A DNA stretch of 26,735 bases. It comes from JAUWNP01 sp034430655 (GTDB lineage: Bacteria > Chloroflexota > Anaerolineae > B4-G1). Location: positions 1 to 26,735 of the forward strand of contig DAOUEC010000233.1 in NCBI GenBank assembly GCA_034430655.1, written 5' to 3'. Within the stretch, counting starts at the first letter, position 1; each line of letters opens with the position of its first letter. Shown here one piece after another: positions 20,405-26,735 of the stretch. The notes below the pieces were generated by a model that was not told the DNA's origin, did not search any database, and saw nothing but the letters and a program-made list of their open reading frames with translations. The position numbers and the translations under genes are program-made.

Positions 20405-21796
20405 ATGCAATCCCAAAGACTCTCTTTCGTCAACGTAGGCATTGGTTATTTGTCATTAGTCATTAGTCATTGGTCATTGATCATTGATCATTGGTCATTG
20501 GTCATTGATCATTGGTCATTGATCATTGCGCTGCTTTTGACCCTGACCGGCTGTGGCTTCCTGCCGCTGACGCCGACCGCCACCCCGATTTCCCCTCGCC
20601 CATCGCCCACACCTCCACCCCCTACCTCGACGCCGACCCTCACACCACAGCCCCAGCCGCTGATCATCACCCTGACCCTCTGGGTGCCAGAGCAGTTCAG
20701 TCCCTACGGTGATAGGCCGGGCGCCGACGTCCTCGCGCAGCAGTTGGATGACTTCAGCGCAGCCTACCCCGATATCCAGGTCGAGGTGGTCGCGAAGAAG
20801 GCCCACGGGCGAGGCGGGCTGCTTGACTTCCTCCGTACCGCGCGGGACGCAGCCCCCTCGGTCATGCCCGATCTGGTGGTGCTGGACGCGGCCGGTCTGG
20901 AGACTGCCGCTGGCTCTGATCTCATCCAGCCGCTCGACGATCTCCTGTCGCCGTCCATAACCACCGATCGCTTCCCCTTCGCCACGGCGCTGGGCGAAGT
21001 GGGGGAGCAGACGATGGGCTTCGTCGTCGCTGCCGACATGCAACACCTGGCCTACCGCCCCGCCTTGTTCGAGTCGCCCCCTGTCTCCTGGACACAGGTC
21101 ATCTCTGCCCCGGCTCCCTTCTTGTTCCCAGCCAGGGGACACGACCGTCAGGTCAACGATGCCACGCTGACCCAGTACCTGGCCACTGGCGGCAAACTGA
21201 CTGACCCGGACGGCGAACCGTGGCTGGACGAGGAAGCGATGGTAAGCGTGCTCAGTTTCTACAGCACGTGCATCAGCACCACCGTGATCTCGCCGGCGGT
21301 CGTTTTGGACATCGCGGACGCAGACCAGGCGTGGGAGCAATTCCAGGCCGGGGAGGGGGGCATGGCCGTGGTGCCGGCCAGCCGCTACTGGTTCGAGGCC
21401 GACGAGACCGTCGCCGCTGCGCCGGTACCCACCCACGACGGGCAGCCCTTCAGTATCGCCCGGGGCTGGGCGGTGGCGATGGTCACCGGCGCCCCGGCGC
21501 GCCAGTCGCTGGCGATGCTGTTGCTCGATTGGCTCATCGCGCCCGACCACAGCGCGCAGTGGACGTGGGCGGCAGGCTACCTGCCAGGCACGCGCGGCGC
21601 GCTGCGACTGTGGGATATATCGGGCGCCGACCGGGCTATACTACGCAGCGTGATGGAGGCTGCTGTCCCCCCACCCCGGCCGGAGGTGATGGCAGCCGTC
21701 GGGCCGGCGATGCAGGAGGCGCTGGAGGCGGTGTTGAGGGGACGGGCCACTCCCGAGGAAGCGGCAGCCGCCGCTGTCAAGGCACTGGAGGAGTAG
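20405..21796 (+). CDS. ABC-type extracellular solute-binding lipoprotein with repeat-encoded signal peptide
   Basis: A 463-residue protein resembling family 1 (sugar-type) solute-binding proteins: a start like LTLWVPEQFSPYG, a DFSAAYPDIQVEVV strand-helix pattern, PDLVVLDAAGLE, and a late GWAVAMVTGAPARQSLAMLLLDWLIAPDH segment. The N-terminus has a lipobox, LTGC with Cys50, followed by a Pro/Thr-rich tether (about 56-86), so it should be lipid-anchored outside the membrane. Residues 13-40 of the signal peptide are encoded by twelve heptanucleotide units, making it unusually long (49 residues) with His, Trp and Asp inside the hydrophobic part. GGAGG at 20396-20400 is 4 nt before the ATG. No permease or ATPase genes are nearby, so it is an orphan binding protein whose ligand is unknown. 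Confidence 0.8.
   Translation: MQSQRLSFVNVGIGYLSLVISHWSLIIDHWSLVIDHWSLIIALLLTLTGCGFLPLTPTATPISPRPSPTPPPPTSTPTLTPQPQPLIITLTLWVPEQFSPYGDRPGADVLAQQLDDFSAAYPDIQVEVVAKKAHGRGGLLDFLRTARDAAPSVMPDLVVLDAAGLETAAGSDLIQPLDDLLSPSITTDRFPFATALGEVGEQTMGFVVAADMQHLAYRPALFESPPVSWTQVISAPAPFLFPARGHDRQVNDATLTQYLATGGKLTDPDGEPWLDEEAMVSVLSFYSTCISTTVISPAVVLDIADADQAWEQFQAGEGGMAVVPASRYWFEADETVAAAPVPTHDGQPFSIARGWAVAMVTGAPARQSLAMLLLDWLIAPDHSAQWTWAAGYLPGTRGALRLWDISGADRAILRSVMEAAVPPPRPEVMAAVGPAMQEALEAVLRGRATPEEAAAAAVKALEE
20441..20524. repeat. Heptanucleotide array encoding most of a lipoprotein signal peptide
   Basis: Twelve contiguous 7-mers on the plus strand: ATTGGTT, ATTTGTC, then mixtures of ATTAGTC, ATTGGTC and ATTGATC. 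It is 84 nt, exactly 28 codons, in the open orientation for this plus-strand gene. Confidence 0.95.
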
Positions 21797-21895
21797 CCGT
21801 CAGGCAGTTAGCAAGAGTCGCACTTACTTGCTCGTAGCCCCTGTCCTCGGGGTCGTCTCGCGCGAGCTGCGCCGAGAGTCTGGGAGGTTGATGTT

Positions 21896-23332
21896 ATGCC
21901 TGAACTGGATCTGCGTGCTGTCGCCGCCGAGTTACAACAGGCCGCACTGGCCGCCATCGAACCGGGAGCCGCCGTGCGCCAGCACGTCCGCCGCGAGGGA
22001 GACACGCTCATCGTCGCCGACCGGCGCTACGATTTGCGCGACTACGAGCGCGTGTTCGTCGTCGGGGGCGGGAAGGCCGCTGTGCCGATGACCGCCGCCA
22101 TCGCGGACGTCCTGGGCGGGCGGTTGACCGGGGGCGTCGTAGTAACTAAATATGGGCACACTCGCGGCTGGCCAGTTGCAGGTTTCAGGTTTCAAGTTAT
22201 AGAGGCGGGACATCCGGTGCCCGACGAGAACTCCATACGCGGGGCGCAGGCCGTCGCCGACTGCGTTGCCCGTGCGACGGAGCGCGACCTGGTCTTGTGC
22301 CTCATCTCGGGCGGGGGCTCGGCGCTGCTGACGCTGCCTGTGCCAGGCCTGGGCCTGGCCGACCTGCAGGCCCTCACCGGCGCGCTGCTCCGCTCCGGCG
22401 CGACGATCCACGAAGTGAACACCGTGCGCAAGCACTGCTCGCGCATCAAGGGCGGCAACCTGGCCCGCCTGGCCGCCCCGGCCACGCTGGTCACTCTCGT
22501 CCTCTCCGACGTGGTAGGCAACCCGCTCGACGTCATCGCTTCTGGTCCCACTGTGCCCGACCCGACGACGGTGGCGGACGCGCGGAAGGTGCTGGAGCGG
22601 TACGGGATTCGACCCCCCTCAGTCCCCCCTATGAGGGGGGAGGAAGAACCCCCCTCTTATCCCCCGGCGGAAGTGTGGGAGTATGGGAGTATGGGGGAGG
22701 GGGGGCTTCGGGAGACGCCCAAGCCGGGCGACCCGGCCTTCGAGCGGGTGCAGCACGTCGTCGTCGGCTCCAACCGGCTGGCGGCGCTGGCGGCGGTGGA
22801 GAAGGCACGTGCGCTGGGGTTCAACGCGCTGCTCCTGAGCACTTACGTCGAGGGAGAGGCGCGGGAGGTGGCGAAGGTGGCGGCGGCGCTGGCGAAGGGG
22901 ATACGCACCCACGGCGATCCCCTGTCCCCGCCGGCCTGCCTGGTGTGGGGCGGCGAGACGACGGTGACGATACGCGGGGAGGGGAAAGGCGGGCGCAACG
23001 AGGAACTGGCGCTCGCGGCGGCGCTGGCGTTGGACGGCTGGCCGGGCGTGCTCGTGATGGCGCTGGCGACCGACGGCACCGACGGCCCCACCGACGCTGC
23101 CGGCGCGGTCGTCAGCGGCGAGACGGTGGCCCGCGCCCGGGCGCTGGGGCTCGACCCCCGGGCGGCGCTGGAGGCCAACGACAGTTATCCCTTCTTCGAC
23201 GCGCTGGGTAAAGCGCCCCCCCTCTCATCCCCCCCGCACTCGCAGGGGGGAGGCTTGATCCGCACCGGCCCAACGGGGACGAATGTGAATGACCTGTTGT
23301 TTGTGCTGGTGGAGGAGACAACAACGGATTGA
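21896..23332 (+). CDS. Class II glycerate kinase (DUF4147/MOFRL family)
   Basis: A 478-residue glycerate kinase of the GckA/TtuD type, phosphorylating glycerate with ATP in the cytoplasm. Signatures in order: VVGGGKAAVPMTAAI (about 56-70), VVTKYGH, EAGHPVPDE (about 104-112), LISGGGSALL, LSDVVGNPLDVIASGPTVPD (the N-terminal DUF4147 domain), then GGETTVTIRGEGKGGRNEE and ATDGTDGPTDAAGA of the C-terminal MOFRL domain. It is longer than the usual 420-450 residues because three repeat-derived segments are inserted: GFRFQV near 97-102, a 29-residue Pro/Gly/Glu stretch at about 240-268, and PPLSSPPHSQGGG near 442-454. The start ATG 21896 has GGGAGG about 9 nt upstream. The stop codon lies in a 14-bp tandem repeat. 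A 99-bp gap separates it from the lipoprotein gene; co-transcription is possible. Confidence 0.9.
   Translation: MPELDLRAVAAELQQAALAAIEPGAAVRQHVRREGDTLIVADRRYDLRDYERVFVVGGGKAAVPMTAAIADVLGGRLTGGVVVTKYGHTRGWPVAGFRFQVIEAGHPVPDENSIRGAQAVADCVARATERDLVLCLISGGGSALLTLPVPGLGLADLQALTGALLRSGATIHEVNTVRKHCSRIKGGNLARLAAPATLVTLVLSDVVGNPLDVIASGPTVPDPTTVADARKVLERYGIRPPSVPPMRGEEEPPSYPPAEVWEYGSMGEGGLRETPKPGDPAFERVQHVVVGSNRLAALAAVEKARALGFNALLLSTYVEGEAREVAKVAAALAKGIRTHGDPLSPPACLVWGGETTVTIRGEGKGGRNEELALAAALALDGWPGVLVMALATDGTDGPTDAAGAVVSGETVARARALGLDPRAALEANDSYPFFDALGKAPPLSSPPHSQGGGLIRTGPTGTNVNDLLFVLVEETTTD
22172..22199. repeat. Heptanucleotide repeat (CAGGTTT type) inside the glycerate kinase gene
   Basis: Units CCAGTTG, CAGGTTT, CAGGTTT, CAAGTTA. 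It encodes PVAGFRFQV just before the conserved EAGHPVPDE motif. CAGGTTT repeats also read identically in all frames (cyclic QVSGFRF). Confidence 0.75.
22612..22700. repeat. Composite palindrome and octanucleotide repeat insert in the glycerate kinase gene
   Basis: TCCCCCCT (22623-22630) and AGGGGGGA (22634-22641) form the same stem found at 1713-1730. A second CCCCCCTC run follows, then three period-8 units of AGTGTGGG/AGTATGGG at 22672-22695. The whole segment is translated as a low-complexity loop. Confidence 0.85.
23215..23252. repeat. G/C-run palindrome near the C-terminus of the glycerate kinase
   Basis: CCCCCC and GGGGGG pair around GCACTCGCA at about 23230-23250. It is another member of the family seen at 1702 and 2116 and is translated as PPLSSPPHSQGGG. 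Confidence 0.75.
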
Positions 23333-23387
23333 CAACAGCGGATTGACAACAACGGATTGGGAAAGGAGCGGATTGGGAAAGGAGCGG
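23318..23387. repeat. 14-bp and 16-bp tandem repeats across the glycerate kinase stop
   Basis: Three 14-bp units (ACAACAACGGATTG and near copies) at 23318-23359 are followed by GGAAAGGAGCGGATTG and a partial second copy (23360-23387). The TGA stop (23330-23332) spans the first unit junction, and the protein's TTTD end is repeat-derived. Confidence 0.85.
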
Positions 23388-23421
23388 AGGGGAAAAGGAA
23401 AAGTGCACACCGCCCAGTGCT

Positions 23422-23757
23422 GCCGGGGCATAAAGTGCCCCGGCTACGGAGCGGCGCCCGATAAATCGGGCTTAGAATCAATACGGTTTAGATAAGCAGT
23501 TGGAGTGGAGCCTTTAGGCGGAAAAACCCGGCTGAAGCCTCAACTCCAGATCCTTAACTGAACGGTATTGGGCTTAGAATCGCTTGCTCGTTTGCGTGAA
23601 GCGCACTTGCTCAGGGCGATTCATCGCCCGCCGCTCCTTAGCCCGACGACTTCATCGCCGGGCGGCCTGTGGGGTGTGCCACCCCCGTCCGTGGGTTGAG
23701 ACGATAACGCCGCCTCCAGACGTGGGGTGCGGGTGACACACCCGCTTCGAGCACCCC
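23422..23757. repeat. Cluster of REP-like hairpins in a gene-free stretch
   Basis: The 554 bp between 23333 and 23886 hold no credible gene. Six palindromes besides the larger element are visible: GCCGGGGCA/TGCCCCGGC (23422-23444), GCCCGAT/ATCGGGC (23456-23471), GGGCGAT/ATCGCCC (23614-23629), GCCCGnCGA/TCGnCGGGC (23641-23663), GGGGTG/CACCCC (23671-23685), and a nested one with GGGGTGC and GCGGGTG arms (23724-23757). They look like REP-type stem-loops. None is followed by a T-run. Confidence 0.8.
23468..23581. mobile_element. MITE-like hairpin: 90-bp imperfect palindrome with 12-bp flanking direct repeats
   Basis: GGGCTTAGAATC occurs at 23468-23479 and again at 23570-23581. Everything between them (23480-23569) folds as one imperfect palindrome: 42-nt arms (23480-23521 and 23528-23569) around AAAAAC, with 32 of 42 positions pairing by hand count. 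The outer ends are AATACGGTTTA and TGAACGGTATT. The layout fits a miniature non-coding element with a target duplication, though 12 bp is long for one. It has no coding capacity. Confidence 0.55.
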
Positions 23758-23886
23758 GCTAATCCGCGCAGAGCCGACAGGAACAATCCGTTTATGTCCC
23801 ATTCCGTTGTTGTGTCCCCGGCGGCACGCGCACGCCATCTTTTTGCCTCCTCCCCCATTCCGGTGTGCACTAACCGGAGTTGGTCA

Positions 23887-24257
23887 TTATCCCGCCGCGT
23901 CGTCGAGGCCGCGCCCGATCTGCTGACCGACGAGGCCGACGGTGCGGCCGGCTCCGGGGTGGAGGAGGGTGTCCAGGTCGGCCAGGTAGTCGTGGCGGCC
24001 GGTGAAGGTGGGGAGGTCGGGGGGGAGTTGGAAGGGGGGGGGCGGCCTGGGGAGAGGTAGTCAATGGCTTTGAGTTGGGTGGAGAACTCGAGGGCGGTGA
24101 CCTGCTCGTCGGCGACGATTTCGACGCGGAGGTCGAGGCCATAGTCGCCTTCAACGCGGCGGCAAATCCACTCGGCGGGGAAGATGGATTCGACGTGTTG
24201 GCGCGAAAGGGTCTCCAACACGTGGGCGCGGGAGCGCTTGGGCAATGGCGTTGTCAT
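23887..24257 (-). pseudogene. Broken DUF4365 / NB-ARC-like gene remnant
   Basis: From ATG 24257 the frame encodes a DUF4365-like domain: SRQHVESIFPAEW, then GDYGLDLRVEIV and EFSTQLKAIDYL, resembling the D ... E ... QxK core of Mrr-type nucleases. At a run of nine C (minus strand, about 24032-24040) the frame is lost. One more C would continue into FQLPPDLPTFTGRHDYL, then LDTLLHPGAGRTVGLVG, which looks like the lead-in of an NB-ARC/STAND NTPase. That frame ends at TAA 23887-23889 before any Walker A GKT. So the gene carries a frameshift and a truncation. The uninterrupted 201-residue frame to 23652 is Pro/Ser/Thr-rich noise after the C-run. It lies 30 bp after the helicase gene, apparently in the same transcript. 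It could be a defence-gene relic; a sequencing error in the C-run would explain the frameshift but not the missing ATPase. Confidence 0.6.
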
Positions 24258-24287
24258 TTCCTAATCCCTGGTCACGTGCTTCTCAGA

Positions 24288-26735
24288 TCAAAGCTGGGCC
24301 TCGCTGCAGACGATGCGCGGGATGAGCACCACTTCCTCGGCCCGGTCGGCAGCGGCGCGGTGGGCTTCCTCCAGGTTGTAGTCGCGGACGATGCGCAGGA
24401 GTTGCGCAACCAGGGCCTGACCCGTAATCTTGCTGCGACGCAGGGTGTTGAGTTCACGATGGGCGCGGGCGGTCAAGGGAACGCTGGCGAAGATCTCGGA
24501 CAGGAGGGCCAGACGCGCTTTTTCCTCCGGGTCCTCTTCGGCCTCGAAGACGAGGCGCAGTTCGGCGAGGGCGTAGTCGCGACCCAAGGCACTGCCTACC
24601 CGATGGCGTATCTCGGCCTCGCGGGCGCGGACCTCGGCGTCGAAGTCGGCTTTGACGGCGGCGATGCGCTCATTGATGCCGGACGGCAGGGCCAATGTAG
24701 GCTCGTCCTCTTCGCAGCGAATAGCGCGGATGGCCTGCTGAGGATCGGCTGTGCGGTGGCCTTCTTCGTCAACCAGGTAGAGGCGCTGATAGCCCCCGGC
24801 CTGGCAGAAAACGAACAGGCCAGGCTCGCCAACCGCCTGACGGGCACTGCGGACGCCGTCGGGCATAGAGGCGATCTCCTGGAAGCGGTCGGGGTCGGTG
24901 CGCTGGAGTTGGCGCATGAGTTCTTCCGCTTCCAGCAAGTTGAACACCTCGGCTTCGGGTTCTTCTTCCAAGACGCTCTCGTCGCCGCGATAGATGGCGT
25001 ACATGGCCTCTTGGTTGATCCGCTCGCTCCTGTGCAGGATAGCGGCGTCCTCGCCGATGGTGCGATGGATCTCGGCAATGCGGCGCTCCAGGCGATGTTC
25101 GATGCCCAACTCGTCCTCCAGACCGGCCTCGGGGAGGAAGTTATAGGCGTAGACAGTGGTGTGCTCGGTGCCGATGCGGTCCACGCGGCCGACGCGCTGG
25201 ATGAGACGGATGGGGTTCCAGTGCAGGTCGTAGTTGATGACGTGGTTGGCGTCCTGAAGGTTGAGGCCCTCGCTGAGGACGTCGGTGGAGACCAGGATGC
25301 GCAGTTCCTCGTCGCCGGGGCGGAGTTGGTAGTTGTTGGCTTTGGGGGCAAAGCGTAAGATGATACGGCCACGGTCTTTGGTGTCGCTCTCGACGGCGCG
25401 GATGGAACCCAGGTGCTTGAGGTTATCGTAGAGATAGTGGGCGGTGTCGGCGTACTGGGTGAACACAAGGACCTTGCCGTGGAGCAGGTCGCCGGGCAGG
25501 GGACGGTGGCTGGAGCGGGTGTGGCCTGTGGTCATCATGGAAATGAGTTGCTGGAGTTTGCTATCCTCCTGGGGACCGATGGGCTCGACCAGGCGGGCCA
25601 TCTCGTCCAAGAGCATGATGTCGGTATCCAGGGCTGTCTGGAGTTTGGGTGTGTCGAAGTCAATGATCGGGTAGCGGGTGCTGGCGCGCTCCAGGGCCTC
25701 GTAGAGGCTGAGTTCATCGTCGAGGTCGGACTTGTATAGAATGTCGGTGGCCTCGTCGCCGGCTGGCACCAGGCCACGATCCAGGGCACCCTGGAAGGCA
25801 CGTTGCAGGTGTCTGAGACGGTTGACGGTCTGGCGGAAGGCTTCGACGCTGGACTCGAAGCGTTTGAAGAGCATGACGCGCATAAGGCCACGCAGGGCAG
25901 CGCCAGCCCGTTGAAGTTCCTGGTATTGGGGCTCGTCCTGGCGTTCGGGCAGTGCGTAGTCGAAGAGGGCGTAGCGGGCGTAGGTGAGTTGGCCCATCAG
26001 GTCATGCAACCGCTTGTAGACGTGGCTCTCCCCCGCTGTGTCGTCAGGGCCACGGTAGGTCTCCTCGATGCTGTAGGTGATGGTCTCCAGTTGGCGGTCA
26101 GGAAAGACGAGGGGCTGGCCGTTGATCCGGGCATCGGGGTAATAGGTGCGGACGTGGCGGCGAGTGCGGCGGATGAGGATGTGGTTGAGGATCTCCTGCA
26201 GGTCGCGGCTGGGCGGGTCCTGGTTGCGCGGTTCGACCTTATTGAAGAACTCGGGCAGGTTGGGCGGGTTGATGGGGATGGAAGTGGTATCCTGAGGATG
26301 CCAGAGCCTGATCTGCTGGTAGATGTCCCAGGCGCTGGTAGCGCGCGGGGTGGCGGTCAGCAGGATGGTGGGCCGGGTGTGCGTGAAGAGTTGGAGGGCG
26401 GCGTAGCGTTGAGTATCTCTATGGCGCAAGTTCTGGGACTCGTCCACCAGCACCAGGTCACGGTCGCGGTAGCGCCAGTTGTCAACCAACATGCGCTCGT
26501 TGCCCTTCTGACTGAGGAGGCCCATTGAGATGACCGGGGCGTCAATCTGGTAGCGTTCCACAAACCACTCCCACATCTCCACCAGGGAGGCGGGGCAGAC
26601 GATGAGCGGGCGGGCGCCGCGATAGAGGGCATAGTGCTTGAGCAGGGTGGTGCCGATGAAGGTCTTGCCCAGGCCGACGACGTCGGCGACGAAGACGCCG
26701 CCGTAGGTATCGAGGATCTTGATGGCCTGGCGGAC
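24288..26735 (-). CDS. SNF2-family helicase/ATPase, C-terminal part (runs off right edge)
   Basis: The minus strand is open from the window edge to TGA 24288-24290, 815 residues without the true start. Numbering from the edge: Walker A VVGLGKTF (19-26), motif II VLVDESQNLRH (95-105; DESQ instead of DEAH), TATP (127-130), then the second RecA domain with LVFTQYAD (about 425), STDVLSEGLNLQDANHVINYD and RLIQRVGRVDRIG (about 515). These are the SNF2/RapA-type helicase motifs of an ATP-driven DNA translocase. About 290 further residues are charged and helical, with no domain I recognise. The protein is probably over 1000 residues; relatives often carry an N-terminal phospholipase-D-like domain, not visible here. 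It is followed 30 bp later by the DUF4365 remnant, a pairing reminiscent of defence islands. The role is not established. Confidence 0.85.
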   Translation of the reverse strand, partial: VRQAIKILDTYGGVFVADVVGLGKTFIGTTLLKHYALYRGARPLIVCPASLVEMWEWFVERYQIDAPVISMGLLSQKGNERMLVDNWRYRDRDLVLVDESQNLRHRDTQRYAALQLFTHTRPTILLTATPRATSAWDIYQQIRLWHPQDTTSIPINPPNLPEFFNKVEPRNQDPPSRDLQEILNHILIRRTRRHVRTYYPDARINGQPLVFPDRQLETITYSIEETYRGPDDTAGESHVYKRLHDLMGQLTYARYALFDYALPERQDEPQYQELQRAGAALRGLMRVMLFKRFESSVEAFRQTVNRLRHLQRAFQGALDRGLVPAGDEATDILYKSDLDDELSLYEALERASTRYPIIDFDTPKLQTALDTDIMLLDEMARLVEPIGPQEDSKLQQLISMMTTGHTRSSHRPLPGDLLHGKVLVFTQYADTAHYLYDNLKHLGSIRAVESDTKDRGRIILRFAPKANNYQLRPGDEELRILVSTDVLSEGLNLQDANHVINYDLHWNPIRLIQRVGRVDRIGTEHTTVYAYNFLPEAGLEDELGIEHRLERRIAEIHRTIGEDAAILHRSERINQEAMYAIYRGDESVLEEEPEAEVFNLLEAEELMRQLQRTDPDRFQEIASMPDGVRSARQAVGEPGLFVFCQAGGYQRLYLVDEEGHRTADPQQAIRAIRCEEDEPTLALPSGINERIAAVKADFDAEVRAREAEIRHRVGSALGRDYALAELRLVFEAEEDPEEKARLALLSEIFASVPLTARAHRELNTLRRSKITGQALVAQLLRIVRDYNLEEAHRAAADRAEEVVLIPRIVCSEAQL

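Noticed and set aside
23501..23548. Terminator for the glycerate kinase gene
   Set aside because: The hairpin is large but has no downstream T-run on the plus strand and lies about 170 bp after the stop; it fits better as part of a MITE-like palindrome.
23652..23886. C-terminal half of a 201-residue frame on the minus strand
   Set aside because: After the C-run it is Pro/Ser/Thr-rich noise and then runs through REP-like hairpins. The continuation of similarity is in another frame.
24075..25358. Open frame of 427 codons on the plus strand
   Set aside because: It overlaps the helicase and DUF4365 remnant in antisense. No recognisable domain is seen, and the helicase motifs prove the other strand.

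Overview
The window most likely comes from a high-GC member of the Chloroflexota (an Anaerolineae-like genome or MAG). This is inferred from the crowd of large GT39 and YfhO-type membrane proteins, a secreted DUF11-repeat protein with the FPIIFRNYPP-type linker common in that phylum, a truncated HdrC, and the abundance of short tandem repeats. No rRNA, tRNA or CRISPR array is visible.

Layout. Positions 1-20207 are read almost entirely on the minus strand. The far-left edge holds the start of an hdrC-like gene (1-161) with its own promoter. To its right is a tightly packed operon (340-10995). Read in transcription order it encodes a GT2 glycosyltransferase, a nucleotide-sugar epimerase-like SDR, a DegT/DnrJ/EryC1 aminotransferase, a GT39-like membrane glycosyltransferase, a YfhO-like protein, a second, more divergent GT39-like protein and a UPF0104/YbhN-type flippase-like protein. 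A clear sigma70-type promoter lies at 11136-11164. Next is a monocistronic secreted DUF11 protein (11256-13514) with its own promoter and rho-independent terminator. Next are three consecutive paralogous GT39-like genes (13745-20207) joined by 4-nt ATGA overlaps behind a promoter at 20238-20266. A divergent plus-strand unit follows: a lipoprotein solute-binding protein (20405-21796) and a class II glycerate kinase (21896-23332). Positions 23333-23886 are a gene-free nest of hairpins, including a 90-bp imperfect palindrome flanked by 12-bp direct repeats. The right edge holds a broken DUF4365/NB-ARC-like gene and a large partial SNF2-family helicase, possibly a defence remnant.

How the genes may work together. 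The GT2, SDR and aminotransferase could make and load an amino-sugar or related sugar onto a polyprenyl carrier. GT39-like and YfhO-like GT-C enzymes could transfer sugars outside the membrane, and the UPF0104 protein could help move lipid-linked material. This would be a surface glycoconjugate locus. The substrate cannot be read from sequence.

The most striking feature is a family of heptanucleotide tandem repeats. The coding-strand unit GGTCATT has variants, and related units are CCAAATC, CGCAATT and CAGGTTT. The arrays sit inside genes and across start and stop codons. Because 7 and 3 are coprime, an array encodes the same heptapeptide (cyclic GHWSLVI) in all three frames. The opposite orientation carries TGA in all three frames. 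All seven intragenic arrays of the main family are in the open orientation relative to their own gene, on both strands. The two reversed arrays lie at gene junctions, where they supply start and stop codons. Arrays form the N-termini of several membrane proteins and most of the hydrophobic part of a lipoprotein signal peptide. This, with two families of palindromes inserted in frame in coding sequence, is the candidate for an undescribed phenomenon.
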